DNA from: Planctomycetota bacterium
GTDB taxonomy: Bacteria > Planctomycetota > Planctomycetia > Pirellulales > Pirellulaceae
Direction of reading: 5' to 3'
Length of the DNA stretch: 64,000 bases
Assembly (NCBI GenBank): GCA_016872725.1
Contig: VGZC01000008.1
Coordinates: 60,037-124,036 of the forward strand
The position numbers were made by a program, and so were the translations under genes. A model generated the notes under the pieces. The model saw only the letters and a program-made list of their open reading frames with translations, was not told the origin of the DNA and searched no databases. Positions 16,785 to 26,610 of this stretch are shown here, piece after piece; positions within the stretch are counted from its first letter, which is position 1; every line of letters starts with the position of its first letter.

Positions 16785-18611
16785 CTACTTGTTCTTCTCG
16801 AGGATCAGGTCCCGCGTGATCTCCAACACCTTGCGTTCCCTCTGCGACAACTGTTCGAGCGCATCCACAAGTTCCTCATCGGTCACCTGGCCGATCGGGT
16901 CCTCGATGTCGGAGAGCAGCCGAGCGTACCGCCGCGTCCGGGAGTTGACCCGCATTTGGAGCGCGCGGATCATCTTGAGTTCGGCCAGCCCGTCGACCAG
17001 CGGCTGGTCCTGTTCCGAGGAAGGCTGCTGCTGGTCTTGTTGCCGCCGCTGCTGCTGATCCTGCTGCGCCTTCTGGAGCGCCGTGATAAGTTCCTCGAGC
17101 GCCGCGATTATCTCCTCCTCGGACTCTTGCGTGATGAAGTTCGTCTTGAGGGACGCGAGCCGCTCGCCCACGATGCCCATCTCGTCCCGCATTTGCTCGA
17201 CCGTCTCCGGGAAGGCGACGGACGAGCCCTCCTCGCGGAGCAACATCAGCGCCTTGTCCGCCTCGATCGCGATCTTGCGCTGGTCGTTGGAAAGGTTGTT
17301 CGCCTGGATCGCGAAATCGCGGCCCCGATCCGTTTCCGGGATGCGGTCGAGTCGTTTGGTCGATTCGTATACGCGCAGTTCCATTTCGAGCATTTTTCGG
17401 AATCGGCTCTCGAGCAGCGCCAGCATCCGCTCGACTTCCTCCTCGCGCAGTTGCCGAAGGATCTCCTCGAGGTCGGCCTTGGCCTTTTCGAGTTCGTCTT
17501 TCGCCTTCTGTTGCTCATCGAGCGACGCGTCGCGCTGGGCTTGTTCCAGACGCTTTTGCGCTTCCCGCATCCGTTCCTCCGCCGCGCGGATCCGCTTCTT
17601 GGCCGCCGATTCGGGATCCGAAGGAGCCGACTCCTCCGGCGGCGCCCCTTGACTCGGCTCACCCGGCATCGGCTCACCCGGCATCGGCTCACCCGGCATC
17701 GGCTCACCCGGCATCGGCTCACCCGGCATCGGTTCACCCGGCATCGGTTCACCAGGCTGCATGGGCATCGGTTCACTAGGCTTGGGCGTCTTATTCGGGT
17801 CGGCTTCGGCCGGTCGATCGCCGGGTTTGGGCTCGGATTCAGGAGGCGACTTGGGGTCGTCGGGTTTCGGCTCGATGGGGTTGTCGGATGACTTACCCAT
17901 CGGATCGGCTTCATCGGCGTCCTTGGGAGGCTGATTCGCCGATCGGGACTTATCGGGCTGGTTCTCTTCCATCTTCTTGCCGAGCGCCGCCGTGCGTTCG
18001 GCGACCTTGGCTTGTTCTTGTTCGAGCTGCTTGGGATCGACCCCACCCTCGGTGCGTCCTTGCACGCTCGATTGAAGCCGAATCAGGCGATCGACCTCCT
18101 TGATGAACTCGCGAATCCGCTCCTGATCGCTCTTGAGACGTTCAGGCCGATCCTCGCTGAGCAGCAGGTCGAGCAGGGCTTTCAGGTCCTTCATGACCTC
18201 GACCTGTTCCTCGGAGGCCCGCCGGTATTCCTTGTTCCGGAGGAGTTCGGAGAGCGTTTCGAGTTGCTTGCGCGTGAGATTGTCGGCGGACTGTTCGAAG
18301 GCTCGCCGCAGCAAGGCCGATCGGCGCGGGTTCTCCGCGCCTTCGAGGGCCGCGATATCGAAGAGGAGTTTTTCCAGTCGCGTGTATTGGTCGGCGACTC
18401 GCGATTGGCGGATGGCGAGCTGTGCTTCGGGTGACGCCACCTCGCCGCGGGCGGGGGAACCGGCGGCGGGAGGGGTGGTGGTGTTCGGTCGCGGCGTCGG
18501 CGCGCCGTCCTGGCCGACGGCCAGGACGGGCGATGCCGACGAGGTGAACGCCGCCGCGGCAACAACGAGGCACGACCAGCCCTCGTGAAATGGGAATCGC
18601 GCCGCGCGCAT
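16785..18611 (-). CDS. Secreted coiled-coil protein with a GEPMP repeat linker
   Basis: 608-residue exported protein of unknown function. A signal sequence (about 8-32) precedes an N-terminal helical region. A Pro/Glu/Lys-rich linker includes seven near-perfect GEPMP units (encoded at 17656-17760), followed by a long charged coiled coil and a Gln-rich tract. The very end, REVKVLEITR-like with ILEKNK, is helical. Such proteins accompany the DUF4175-like and BatA/VWA membrane proteins in planctomycetes and may be envelope spacers or complex partners; that is inference. The ATG at 18611 is selected because AAAGGAG lies 7 nt upstream. Confidence 0.8.
   Translation of the reverse strand: MRAARFPFHEGWSCLVVAAAAFTSSASPVLAVGQDGAPTPRPNTTTPPAAGSPARGEVASPEAQLAIRQSRVADQYTRLEKLLFDIAALEGAENPRRSALLRRAFEQSADNLTRKQLETLSELLRNKEYRRASEEQVEVMKDLKALLDLLLSEDRPERLKSDQERIREFIKEVDRLIRLQSSVQGRTEGGVDPKQLEQEQAKVAERTAALGKKMEENQPDKSRSANQPPKDADEADPMGKSSDNPIEPKPDDPKSPPESEPKPGDRPAEADPNKTPKPSEPMPMQPGEPMPGEPMPGEPMPGEPMPGEPMPGEPMPGEPSQGAPPEESAPSDPESAAKKRIRAAEERMREAQKRLEQAQRDASLDEQQKAKDELEKAKADLEEILRQLREEEVERMLALLESRFRKMLEMELRVYESTKRLDRIPETDRGRDFAIQANNLSNDQRKIAIEADKALMLLREEGSSVAFPETVEQMRDEMGIVGERLASLKTNFITQESEEEIIAALEELITALQKAQQDQQQRRQQDQQQPSSEQDQPLVDGLAELKMIRALQMRVNSRTRRYARLLSDIEDPIGQVTDEELVDALEQLSQRERKVLEITRDLILEKNK
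17656..17760. repeat. 15-bp tandem repeat encoding GEPMP units
   Basis: Seven consecutive 15-bp units. The first five are identical (GGCTCACCCGGCATC), the next carries one change, and the last is degenerate. They lie in frame in the coiled-coil gene and encode PGEPM repeats. The high identity suggests recent expansion by slippage. Confidence 0.9.
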
Positions 18612-18735
18612 GGCCTTTCTCCTTTGCGGTGTGCCGCCTTGCCTTGATTCCACCCGAGCGGCGCTCGTTGCACGGCCCTCATGCGAACCAAAACCGTACC
18701 GCGCCGAATCCGGGCGGCGGGAACTTCTTTCTTAC

Positions 18736-21096
18736 CTATTTGAGCAGATCCAACGCGTCCTGCTTGCGTGCCTTCCTCGTTTCGTCCATGAGCCGCTGTT
18801 GCTCGTCAATCAGGTTCCGCACGATCTCGATCAGTTCATTGTACGACTCGATGTCGAGCATATCGGCGAGAACTCCTTCGAGCTGGACGAGGAGCGCATT
18901 GGCCTGGGTGATCGCCCGTTCGGCCGCCGACAGTTCGTCCTTCCGAGCGGCGACGGACTTCTCGAGCGCGGCAAGGTCGGCTTCGAGTCTTGGAAAACTC
19001 TGTTCGCCGATCGCGGCGAGCGGGTCGGCGACCCGGTCCTTGAGTCGGGCCTTGCGGTCCTCGGAATCAACACGATTGTGGATCAGCTCGTCCCGGATTC
19101 CGAGGAACGCGGCGGAGACGCCGAGCACTTCCGCCGCGGACTTTTGGCATTGCCTCAGGGCTTGCTGCGTCCGGATGCCCCGCAGGTCGACTTTGGGTTC
19201 GGACTTCGCGGCCGGATCCGCGGATTCGGAGCCCTCGGGCGCGGCGCCGCGGGTTTCCGCGGGATCGGAGCCCGGCGTGATCCCTTCGATTTCGTTGCGG
19301 ACTCGAACGAGCGAATCCCGCATCTGCGTCGTTTCCTCGATGATATGCTCGAATCGCCGTCGCTCGGCGAGTTCACGGCGATCGAGGCGGATCAGCAATT
19401 CATCGGGAGTCACGACTTCGAGCTCGAGACGTTCGCCTTGTCCGACATTGGAGCCGCCGTCGAGATTGAAGTGGTCGGACGCCTTGACGGCGAGGAGCAG
19501 CCGATCGCCGGCTTGGATCGCCGCCTCGGGACGCGTCAGTTTCAAGTCCCGAAAATCGAGCATCGTATCGACGGCGCCGTCGGCGTTGAGCGGGAACACG
19601 TGCCGAAACTCGCGTTGGTCGTTGATCCGAACATCGAACCACGATTCGTCGACCGCGTGGTCATCGCGGACGGCGCCGATCGCGGGAACCATGACGTCCG
19701 AAGTGACCGCGCTCCCGATGCCCCGCATCGCCACTTCGATCCGCGGCGCGGTATCGGGAACGGCCGCGAGCAGAATGCGGTGCGCCGTTCCGCTCAGCAC
19801 GTTATCGGTGTCCCGAAGGGTGATGTCGATGGCCACGTTGCCGGTGAGTGTTTCGATGGAATGCGAAAAAGTGGTCGCCGGGTTGTCCGAGGGGAAATCG
19901 ATCGCGCGAGCGGATCCCGCCGAGGGTTCGGAAAGGTCGGCGCGCAGGAGGGCCTTGTTCGTCACGCATGTGACGGTGACCTTCGTGCCCGCCGGCAACT
20001 GCGTTCCGCTCGACCGGTATTCGATCTCGCGCGGCAGCCACAACCCGTTTTCCCGATCGACGAGGTACTCGGGGAACTCGCACCGCAGCACGGTCGAGAC
20101 CACGGCGGGTGTTTCGACAACACGGATCGCGTAGTCGCGCAGGCGATGGTCGTTTCCCACGACATCGAACCGGACGTCGTCGAGGATCCCCTGGAACGGT
20201 TTTCCCGCGAACGAATAGTACTGGTACCCGTCGCGCGGCGCGCCGTCCCGCCGCATGGCGACCTGTCCCCGCGTGCCGTCGGAAAGGCGATAATGGACGC
20301 GGCACGCCTGAGGAACGAGTTTGCGGTTCGCGTTCGCTCGAACTTGAAGCGAGAAGGCGGCTCCGCGCGCGACCTTGACCTGGTTCGCGGTGAACGGGAG
20401 GTGTTCGGAATACGAGCGTTCACCCGTCTTGGGCGAGAGTCTCTCGATATCGATGCCGACGATTTCGATTTCGGCGTTCCGAGGCCAAGGCTCGTCCGAC
20501 ATCAGGTAGAACCGTCGCAGACTCAGCTCGAAGAGGTCCTCGCGAAGCGCGGCGAACGCGACGATCGGCGCGGCAAGGGCCGCGGCGACCGCGAGTTTTC
20601 CGAAGAGGGGCGCGCCGCGAAAAACATCCCGAAGCCGCACCGACGGCAGACGCGTCAAAGCCTCGCGGCGCGTGGCGTCGAGCATCTCGGGGCTGAATCC
20701 GCCGTCAACCGTCCGACCGATTTCCACCGCCGTGACCAGGCTGTCCTGGAATGCCGGAAACCGGCGTTCCAAGAGAATGGCCATGCTCCGGTCGCGCAGC
20801 CGCGTGAAGATTCGCGACAGGATCGCGCGGAACACGATCCGCGCCAGGATCGCGGCGATTACGGCCAATCCGACCGCGCGGACCGGCCGAGGCAGCTCGC
20901 TCGCCCACGCGACGACCGGCAGGTAGTCGATCGCGAGGAAGCACCAAAACGTGAGCGCCAACCACGCGGCGGCGGCGGCGGCGCCTTCCGCCAAAACATA
21001 GGCGCGGATGCGCCACCGCAGGCCGCTCAGGACGCGGCGGAGTTCCGGCGCGGGATCGCGCGTCGCGTGGGTACGGATTGCATCGGTTCTGGCCAT
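18736..21096 (-). CDS. DUF4175-like membrane protein with a long C-terminal coiled coil
   Basis: 786 residues. Two membrane segments lie near the N-terminus (about 32-60 and 72-92) and a third at about 165-185 (LFGKLAVAAALAAPIVAFAAL). A large beta-rich region (about 190-560) presumably lies outside the cytoplasmic membrane, and the last 200 residues form charged helices. The arrangement resembles DUF4175/TIGR02302-type proteins found beside BatA/VWA genes in planctomycetes; the assignment is from architecture, not a search. A TATAAT lies about 80 bp upstream of the ATG at 21096. It probably works with the VWA proteins encoded upstream. Confidence 0.8.
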   Translation of the reverse strand: MARTDAIRTHATRDPAPELRRVLSGLRWRIRAYVLAEGAAAAAAWLALTFWCFLAIDYLPVVAWASELPRPVRAVGLAVIAAILARIVFRAILSRIFTRLRDRSMAILLERRFPAFQDSLVTAVEIGRTVDGGFSPEMLDATRREALTRLPSVRLRDVFRGAPLFGKLAVAAALAAPIVAFAALREDLFELSLRRFYLMSDEPWPRNAEIEIVGIDIERLSPKTGERSYSEHLPFTANQVKVARGAAFSLQVRANANRKLVPQACRVHYRLSDGTRGQVAMRRDGAPRDGYQYYSFAGKPFQGILDDVRFDVVGNDHRLRDYAIRVVETPAVVSTVLRCEFPEYLVDRENGLWLPREIEYRSSGTQLPAGTKVTVTCVTNKALLRADLSEPSAGSARAIDFPSDNPATTFSHSIETLTGNVAIDITLRDTDNVLSGTAHRILLAAVPDTAPRIEVAMRGIGSAVTSDVMVPAIGAVRDDHAVDESWFDVRINDQREFRHVFPLNADGAVDTMLDFRDLKLTRPEAAIQAGDRLLLAVKASDHFNLDGGSNVGQGERLELEVVTPDELLIRLDRRELAERRRFEHIIEETTQMRDSLVRVRNEIEGITPGSDPAETRGAAPEGSESADPAAKSEPKVDLRGIRTQQALRQCQKSAAEVLGVSAAFLGIRDELIHNRVDSEDRKARLKDRVADPLAAIGEQSFPRLEADLAALEKSVAARKDELSAAERAITQANALLVQLEGVLADMLDIESYNELIEIVRNLIDEQQRLMDETRKARKQDALDLLK

Positions 21097-21345
21097 GCCG
21101 GACTCGATAGGGTCTGCGATCGGCCGTCATTTTACGGACACCGGCGCGGGCGAGGAAGGCGAATTCCCCAGCTTCCCCATTATAGCCTCGTGCGGCTGGA
21201 GCGAAACGAAGCGGAAAACGGCCGTCCGTCGGGGCGCGTCCGCGCGTGCCCGGCCGGTGCCCATCCGGGGCGACCCGAGCGACCAAACGGGGCTCGCGGA
21301 CCGATCCCGTCGGCAAGACGGCTCGGTCCGCGTACGGACTCGGGC
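21097..21345. other. Intergenic region with a candidate promoter
   Basis: A 249-bp space between two minus-strand genes. Apart from the TATAAT at 21179-21184 I see no gene, hairpin or repeat in it. Confidence 0.5.
21179..21184 (-). promoter_or_regulatory. Candidate -10 box for the DUF4175-like gene
   Basis: A perfect TATAAT on the minus strand, about 80 bp upstream of the start at 21096. The -35 region (near 21202-21207, GTTTCG) is a poor match, so this is a candidate only. Confidence 0.35.
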
Positions 21346-24210
21346 CTACGCCAACCGGCTGAGACGCCGCGCGAGCCATTCGCAGCCGAGCACGCCCGCG
21401 ATCAGGCCGATCAGCCAGGCATGGAGCCGCCGTTTGAAGTCCCGGTCGGGCGTGCCCGGCAATTGGGTCTCCTGGTCCCGCGGCGACACGCTTTCGACGA
21501 TTGCTGGCACGTCGGACGTTCCCGGTCCAAACGCCGCGTCGATCGATCCGTACGCGCGACCCCGCGTCCGATCGGCGATCTCGCGCATCGCCGCGTCGTT
21601 CCGCAGGGGCGACCGCATCTCGGCCAACGAGCCGGCGCAGCGGATTTCCTGGGTGAGCAGGTCGTCGGCGCTTTCGGGCGGCGCCAGCTCGATCCGGTAG
21701 TCGCCCTCGGCGGCCATGGCGATCTGTTCCTGATACTCGCCCTCGCGGGCCGACTCGCGCACCTGCCGCAGGACGATCGGCGTTCGGGAACCGTCGGGTC
21801 GGATGACCGTCGCCTCGACCGTTTCCAGCCGCAACGGTTGGCGCTGGGCGTCGGTCAGGACGGCGTTGACCGTCACGCGGTCTCCGATGAAACACCGTTC
21901 CTTATCCACGAGGAGCACGCCGCGGCTCGAATCGCGCATCAGGCGGCTTTGCGACACCCACCGCAGGAGCTTCGTGTAATAGCGCTGGAAATACGATTCT
22001 CCCATTTCGCGGAGCCGCCACATCTCGCCGCTCGCCTGGAAGAAGACGCGGCCCGAGCCGTAGAAATGCGATGCCAGATAGACCGGTTGCTCGTCATCGA
22101 GCGATTGTTCGCGCGGATCGGAGAATCGCGCGTACACGCGGGCCCCCTTCTTCACGTCTCGGATCGCGAAATAGCCATAGACGCCCGCGAAGGAAGTCCA
22201 CGTTTCCTCGCTGCGAATCGCGTCGTCCTCGAGCCAAAGGAACTTCTCTTCGAGCCCGTCTCGCGTGAATTGGAGCGGCCACGGTTGGTCGCCGCCCACA
22301 CGCCCAAGCGCCAGCGATGTGGCGTTCTCGGTCATGAATACGACCGGGTGGAGCGCCTTGAGCAAATCGACCCGCGCGTCCGTGCCGCGGCGAACGGTCG
22401 ACCATTCCGGCGTGAAGACCGGCCCCGCGATGACGACGAGGCCTCCCGCCTGCTCGGACACCCAGCGTTCCAAGAGGCGGATCTGGAGTTCGTCGAGCCG
22501 CAGCCAGTCGGGATCGAACGCGACGATGCAATCGTACTCGAACAGGTCGTTTTCCGATCGCGGAAAATCAAAGACGACTTCGTCCGATTCCTGCGACATG
22601 CCCGGTTCGCCCGACTGCAGCAAGACGACCGACGTCGTGTCGCGGTCGCGAAAGAGCATGTTGCGGAGGAACCGGTACTCGCGGGTGGGGCCTCCGGCGA
22701 TGAGCAGGACTCGGGATTTCTGGTCCACGATATCGACGTTGGCCGATTTCGCGTTGTCCGACGCGTCCCGATCGTCGGCCGGCGCGACGAGCCGCACCGA
22801 ATAACGCCGCTTGCCGATCGACTCGGGCGTTGATTCGAACAAGACGGGCACCGTCGCGCCGTCCCCACCGAGCACGACCGATTTCTGTTCCTCGAACGTG
22901 CCCAGGTCGCCCGCATCGGCGTCGGATCGATTCGAATAGAGTTCGACCTGGACGGACCGTCCGTTCATGCCGAACGACTGGACGAACGCTCGCATTTCGA
23001 ACCGATCGCCCGGGTACACGCGCGGCGGCGCTTCGAGGTCGACGACGCGCGCGTTGAGCGGCGGCCGGTTGCCGCCGACGGCGACCGTGAAGACGGGGAT
23101 GCCGGCCTCTTGAGCGCTCGTCGCGCCCAGCGCGGTCGCGATCCCCGCGTTCCCTTGCCCGTCGGAGACCAGGACGACGGCGGCGATCGGTCCGCCTCGT
23201 TCCTGATTCACGATCTGTTGCAATGCCGCGCCGAGCCGCGTTTCCTTGGCGCGCGGAGCGAGCTCGGCGGTCCAATCGACTTGATCGGGAGCGCGCGCCT
23301 CGGGAACCGTTGGTTGCCGGGACTCGCCCGATTCCGACGCCCGCGGATCGTCGGCGAGCCCGAGCAGGACGGCGATCGACCGGTCGGGGCCGCCGAGGTG
23401 TGCGGTCGCGAGCGCGACGGTGCCCGCGATGCCGAGCACGATGGCCGCTAGGAGCGACCAGGCGCTGTCGCGATCCTCGGACGAGCCGCGGCGCCGGCGC
23501 GACGACGCGACGAACGCGGCGATGCTGATGAGACCGAGCGCCCAAAGGACGGCCGCGCCCCGTGCGATCGCGCGCGCCGTCGTGAATGGAACGGCCGACC
23601 GGACGCCATGCGACGAATCCACCCCTTCCGCATCGGCGGGCGACGGGCGTTTCGGAAACGCCGCGATTTCGATCGGGCGATCGGTGTCGCCGAACGCGTA
23701 GACCGCCACGTCGTGCCGATCGCGGAGCCGGTCGAGGAACGCGTGCGCGCGCAACCCGCGGACCACCGCATCCGCGCGGACCACCGCGTCGGCGGGGTCC
23801 GAGTTCGCGTCCGACGTACCGGTCGGCTCCACGTCGCGCTGCGCCATGCTCTGACTCACGTCGACGAGCACGACGGCGCGCGAGTGCAGCGTGATCGATT
23901 TCTCGGTGCCCTTTTCGAAGTCCAGGAAGAAGAACAACAGGCCGATGAACGCCGCAATCCGGAGCGCGACAAGGGCGGCGGCGAGGCCTCGCGATAGCTC
24001 GACGCCGTCTCGCCGATAGATGTATACGACGTACGCGGCGACCGCAATGCAAATCGCTCCCAGCGCGAGCCATTGCCAGCCTTCGGTGAGCGATTCGAGC
24101 CGCGCGAGGCGGTGGTACGTGCGTTCCGTCGCGCCGAGCAACGGCGCGCATGCCCCCACGATCGGCGACAGGCCGTCGACGTTCCATCGAAGCCACGCCG
24201 GCACGATCAT
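21346..24210 (-). CDS. VWA-domain membrane protein (BatA/BatB-associated type)
   Basis: 954 residues. N-terminal membrane segments (about 47-64 and 78-96) precede a von Willebrand A domain with the MIDAS motif DVSQS (117-121) and the strand VVLVSDGQGNAG. Two more membrane segments are inserted in the middle (ARGAAVLWALGLISIAAFV and the segment after it). A large periplasmic beta-rich and glutamine-amidotransferase-like region follows (IAGGPTREYRFLRNMLF), and a last membrane anchor lies near the C-terminus. The ATG at 24210 overlaps the stop of the upstream BatA-like gene (ATGA), so the two are coupled. The family is thought to form envelope complexes with MoxR ATPases. Confidence 0.9.
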   Translation of the reverse strand: MIVPAWLRWNVDGLSPIVGACAPLLGATERTYHRLARLESLTEGWQWLALGAICIAVAAYVVYIYRRDGVELSRGLAAALVALRIAAFIGLLFFFLDFEKGTEKSITLHSRAVVLVDVSQSMAQRDVEPTGTSDANSDPADAVVRADAVVRGLRAHAFLDRLRDRHDVAVYAFGDTDRPIEIAAFPKRPSPADAEGVDSSHGVRSAVPFTTARAIARGAAVLWALGLISIAAFVASSRRRRGSSEDRDSAWSLLAAIVLGIAGTVALATAHLGGPDRSIAVLLGLADDPRASESGESRQPTVPEARAPDQVDWTAELAPRAKETRLGAALQQIVNQERGGPIAAVVLVSDGQGNAGIATALGATSAQEAGIPVFTVAVGGNRPPLNARVVDLEAPPRVYPGDRFEMRAFVQSFGMNGRSVQVELYSNRSDADAGDLGTFEEQKSVVLGGDGATVPVLFESTPESIGKRRYSVRLVAPADDRDASDNAKSANVDIVDQKSRVLLIAGGPTREYRFLRNMLFRDRDTTSVVLLQSGEPGMSQESDEVVFDFPRSENDLFEYDCIVAFDPDWLRLDELQIRLLERWVSEQAGGLVVIAGPVFTPEWSTVRRGTDARVDLLKALHPVVFMTENATSLALGRVGGDQPWPLQFTRDGLEEKFLWLEDDAIRSEETWTSFAGVYGYFAIRDVKKGARVYARFSDPREQSLDDEQPVYLASHFYGSGRVFFQASGEMWRLREMGESYFQRYYTKLLRWVSQSRLMRDSSRGVLLVDKERCFIGDRVTVNAVLTDAQRQPLRLETVEATVIRPDGSRTPIVLRQVRESAREGEYQEQIAMAAEGDYRIELAPPESADDLLTQEIRCAGSLAEMRSPLRNDAAMREIADRTRGRAYGSIDAAFGPGTSDVPAIVESVSPRDQETQLPGTPDRDFKRRLHAWLIGLIAGVLGCEWLARRLSRLA

Positions 24211-26540
24211 CGCGAACCTCCGCGCGGCGGATGATAGCCGGCCGCGTACGCGAGGGCCTGCTCGGATACCATCAACCCGAGCAACATCACCAGCAGTAGC
24301 AGATTGGGCGGAAGATTGGCCGCCGTCAATGCGTCGAATTGCGATTGGTCCGCGTAACGCCAGTCGGCGCGCACGGGATTCAGGTCGCCGATCAGCTTGC
24401 GCATGTCGGCGAGCGTCGGATCCGATTCGAGCGGATCCACATTCAGCGCGAACCGGCGGATTTCCGTTGCGCCGGCGAGGCCCGACGCCCATGATTCCAT
24501 CACTCCGGCCCGTTCCGTTTCCCCGGGGAATCCCTGCGGATCGGGGCTCGCGCCCACCGTCGCCCGGCCGATCTTCGAGCCGCCTTCGATCGGCTCCAAA
24601 CGCCGATCGAGGGTCCGCTTCGGCATGCCGGACGTCCCCGGAAGCACGAACTTCACATCGGGGCGGAACGCGTCCAGGTTCCATTCCACCCGGACGGGCG
24701 AGCCGACCCGCCGGGTCTCGAATCGGCGCCGGCCTTGCGCGAGGTACGCCTGAAGCTGGAGGGCCAAGAGCGCGTTCGGGCCGAGCGCGAGGTCGTTCCA
24801 GATCGGCGCGTACGTCGACAACGTCGCAATGACGCGTCCGTCACCGAATGGACGCTCGATCATCAAAGGGTCCCGATTCCTCAGCGACGCGATGACCTGC
24901 GCCGTCGAAGTCCCCGATGGACGCCAATCGGGCGGAGGCGCGAAGTACCGGTCGACGTGGATGAGCCGGATGAGCGGATTGCGGCCGGCGAGCAGGTCGC
25001 GGAAAACGGGATGCTCGCTGCCCTCGACGTTGACGTCCGGTTCCTCTTCCTCCGTGGGCGGCAACAGGTCCTGTTCCTCGATGGGCAACGGAAAGACGCC
25101 TTTGCCGTCGCGGTAGAGCCATTCGTTGACGAAGGCGCGGTCGGTGCGCGGGCCGAGGAAAAAGGCAAGTCCTCCTCCACCCGAAACAAACGCCTCGAGA
25201 CGCTCGACCGCCCGGCCTTCGAGTTTCCCCACATCGAGCAGATAGACCGTGGCGAACCGTTCGAGATCCTCGGCGGGCGCGTCGCGCAGGAACGCCCCGT
25301 CCTGAATGACCGGTTCGATCCCCGTCCGCGCGTTGGGACCCGGCTGGAAGATCGATTCGAGATAGAACGCGTTGCGCCGTTCGGGGTCGCCGTCGATGAC
25401 AAGCACCGGCTCGCCCGATCGGAAGTCGATCACGCACCAGCGCCGGTTGTCCGCCGCGATCGGATCTTCCGGCAGGACCGCTTCGACCACATGTCTGCCC
25501 GGGCTCGGAAAGAAGACCTGCACCCTCCTCCGCACGATGTCGCCCGGCGCGATCGATTCGAGCAGATCGACGGGCAGTTCCTCCACCTCGCCCTCGAATT
25601 GGCCGGGCGCGGCACTCGTCGCAAGCGATTCGTCGAAGAACCGCGTGCGGACCTTGAGCTGGACGTTGCGCGCGGCGACCGAGCCGAAATTCCGTATATC
25701 GACGTTGATGAACAGGGGTACGCCGGCGACGCGCGGGCCCGGTTCGGGTTGCGCGTCGACGATCGCCAGATTCGGCTGCGCCTGCCGAACGCAGTGGATC
25801 AACTCGATTTGCGCGCCGGCCGTCTCCAGTTCGAACAGGGACGATCGGAGTTCGGCGGGATTCGCCCAGGGGTTCGCGCGGAAGTCGGAAACGACATAGA
25901 CCCGCTTCGTTCCGAAATCATCGGCTTCGACGAGCCGCCGGGTGATCGCGAGCGCGGCGAGGGGCGAGGGGGCGAGTTCGGAGACGACGAGTCGGCGCCG
26001 GATTTCCTCGAAGGACGACTCGAAACGCCCGTCGACGACCGCCGCGTTCCAGTCCGCGATCCGTTCGGCGCGCTCCGCGGTTTCCGTTTCAGCCATCGGA
26101 GCCGCGGCGCGGGAAAAACGGATCAACGTGATCCTCTGCGGACCGTCCTGCTCCAACGCGCGTTCGCCGACCTCCCGGATGGCTCGCAGCCCCCGATCGA
26201 AGGCCGACATGCCTCCGCTCCGCTCGTCCATCGAGAAACCATCGTCGAGCAGCACGTAGTGGTGGGCCGAAGCGCCGCTGAATCGCGCGAACAGGGAATG
26301 CCGCGGCTTCCACTGGGCGAGCATGGCCACGAGCAGCGCGATCGCCGCCATGCGCGACGCAAGCAGGAGCATCTGGCGCAACCAGATCCACTTCCGATGC
26401 TTCTTGTGGCTCTTCAGCAGAAAGTCCATCGCCGCCCACTTGACCCGCCGGTGGCGCAGCAGGTTGATCAAGTGGATCAACAAGGGAACCAGGACGAGAA
26501 GGAATCCTGGGATCAGGGTTGGAAAACCGAATTGCCACAT
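24207..26540 (-). CDS. BatA-domain membrane protein
   Basis: 777 residues. The N-terminus has the BatA signature: a hydrophobic anchor then LVPLLIHLINLLRHRRVKW (about residues 18-36) and a second membrane helix at about 58-76. A VWA-like domain follows with an imperfect MIDAS (LDDGFSMD, about 98-105), then a glutamine-amidotransferase-like region (FVSGGGGLAFFLGPR) and a C-terminal membrane helix (PPNLLLLVMLLGLMVSE). The protein likely sits in the cytoplasmic membrane with its VWA part available for metal-dependent protein binding. It overlaps the VWA gene downstream by 4 bp and lies 70 bp after the DUF58 gene. Confidence 0.92.
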   Translation of the reverse strand: MWQFGFPTLIPGFLLVLVPLLIHLINLLRHRRVKWAAMDFLLKSHKKHRKWIWLRQMLLLASRMAAIALLVAMLAQWKPRHSLFARFSGASAHHYVLLDDGFSMDERSGGMSAFDRGLRAIREVGERALEQDGPQRITLIRFSRAAAPMAETETAERAERIADWNAAVVDGRFESSFEEIRRRLVVSELAPSPLAALAITRRLVEADDFGTKRVYVVSDFRANPWANPAELRSSLFELETAGAQIELIHCVRQAQPNLAIVDAQPEPGPRVAGVPLFINVDIRNFGSVAARNVQLKVRTRFFDESLATSAAPGQFEGEVEELPVDLLESIAPGDIVRRRVQVFFPSPGRHVVEAVLPEDPIAADNRRWCVIDFRSGEPVLVIDGDPERRNAFYLESIFQPGPNARTGIEPVIQDGAFLRDAPAEDLERFATVYLLDVGKLEGRAVERLEAFVSGGGGLAFFLGPRTDRAFVNEWLYRDGKGVFPLPIEEQDLLPPTEEEEPDVNVEGSEHPVFRDLLAGRNPLIRLIHVDRYFAPPPDWRPSGTSTAQVIASLRNRDPLMIERPFGDGRVIATLSTYAPIWNDLALGPNALLALQLQAYLAQGRRRFETRRVGSPVRVEWNLDAFRPDVKFVLPGTSGMPKRTLDRRLEPIEGGSKIGRATVGASPDPQGFPGETERAGVMESWASGLAGATEIRRFALNVDPLESDPTLADMRKLIGDLNPVRADWRYADQSQFDALTAANLPPNLLLLVMLLGLMVSEQALAYAAGYHPPRGGSR

Positions 26541-26610
26541 CGGCCGTTCACCGTTCGTGTCGTATACGCTCGGCCCCCGGCGAGCCCGTCCGCGCTCGGG
26601 GCCTCGAGAC

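Noticed and set aside
18610..22833. Very long open frame on the plus strand opposite the membrane protein genes
   Set aside because: Arg/His/Asp-rich composition typical of GC-rich antisense frames, no signal, no family motif, and it spans two real minus-strand genes.
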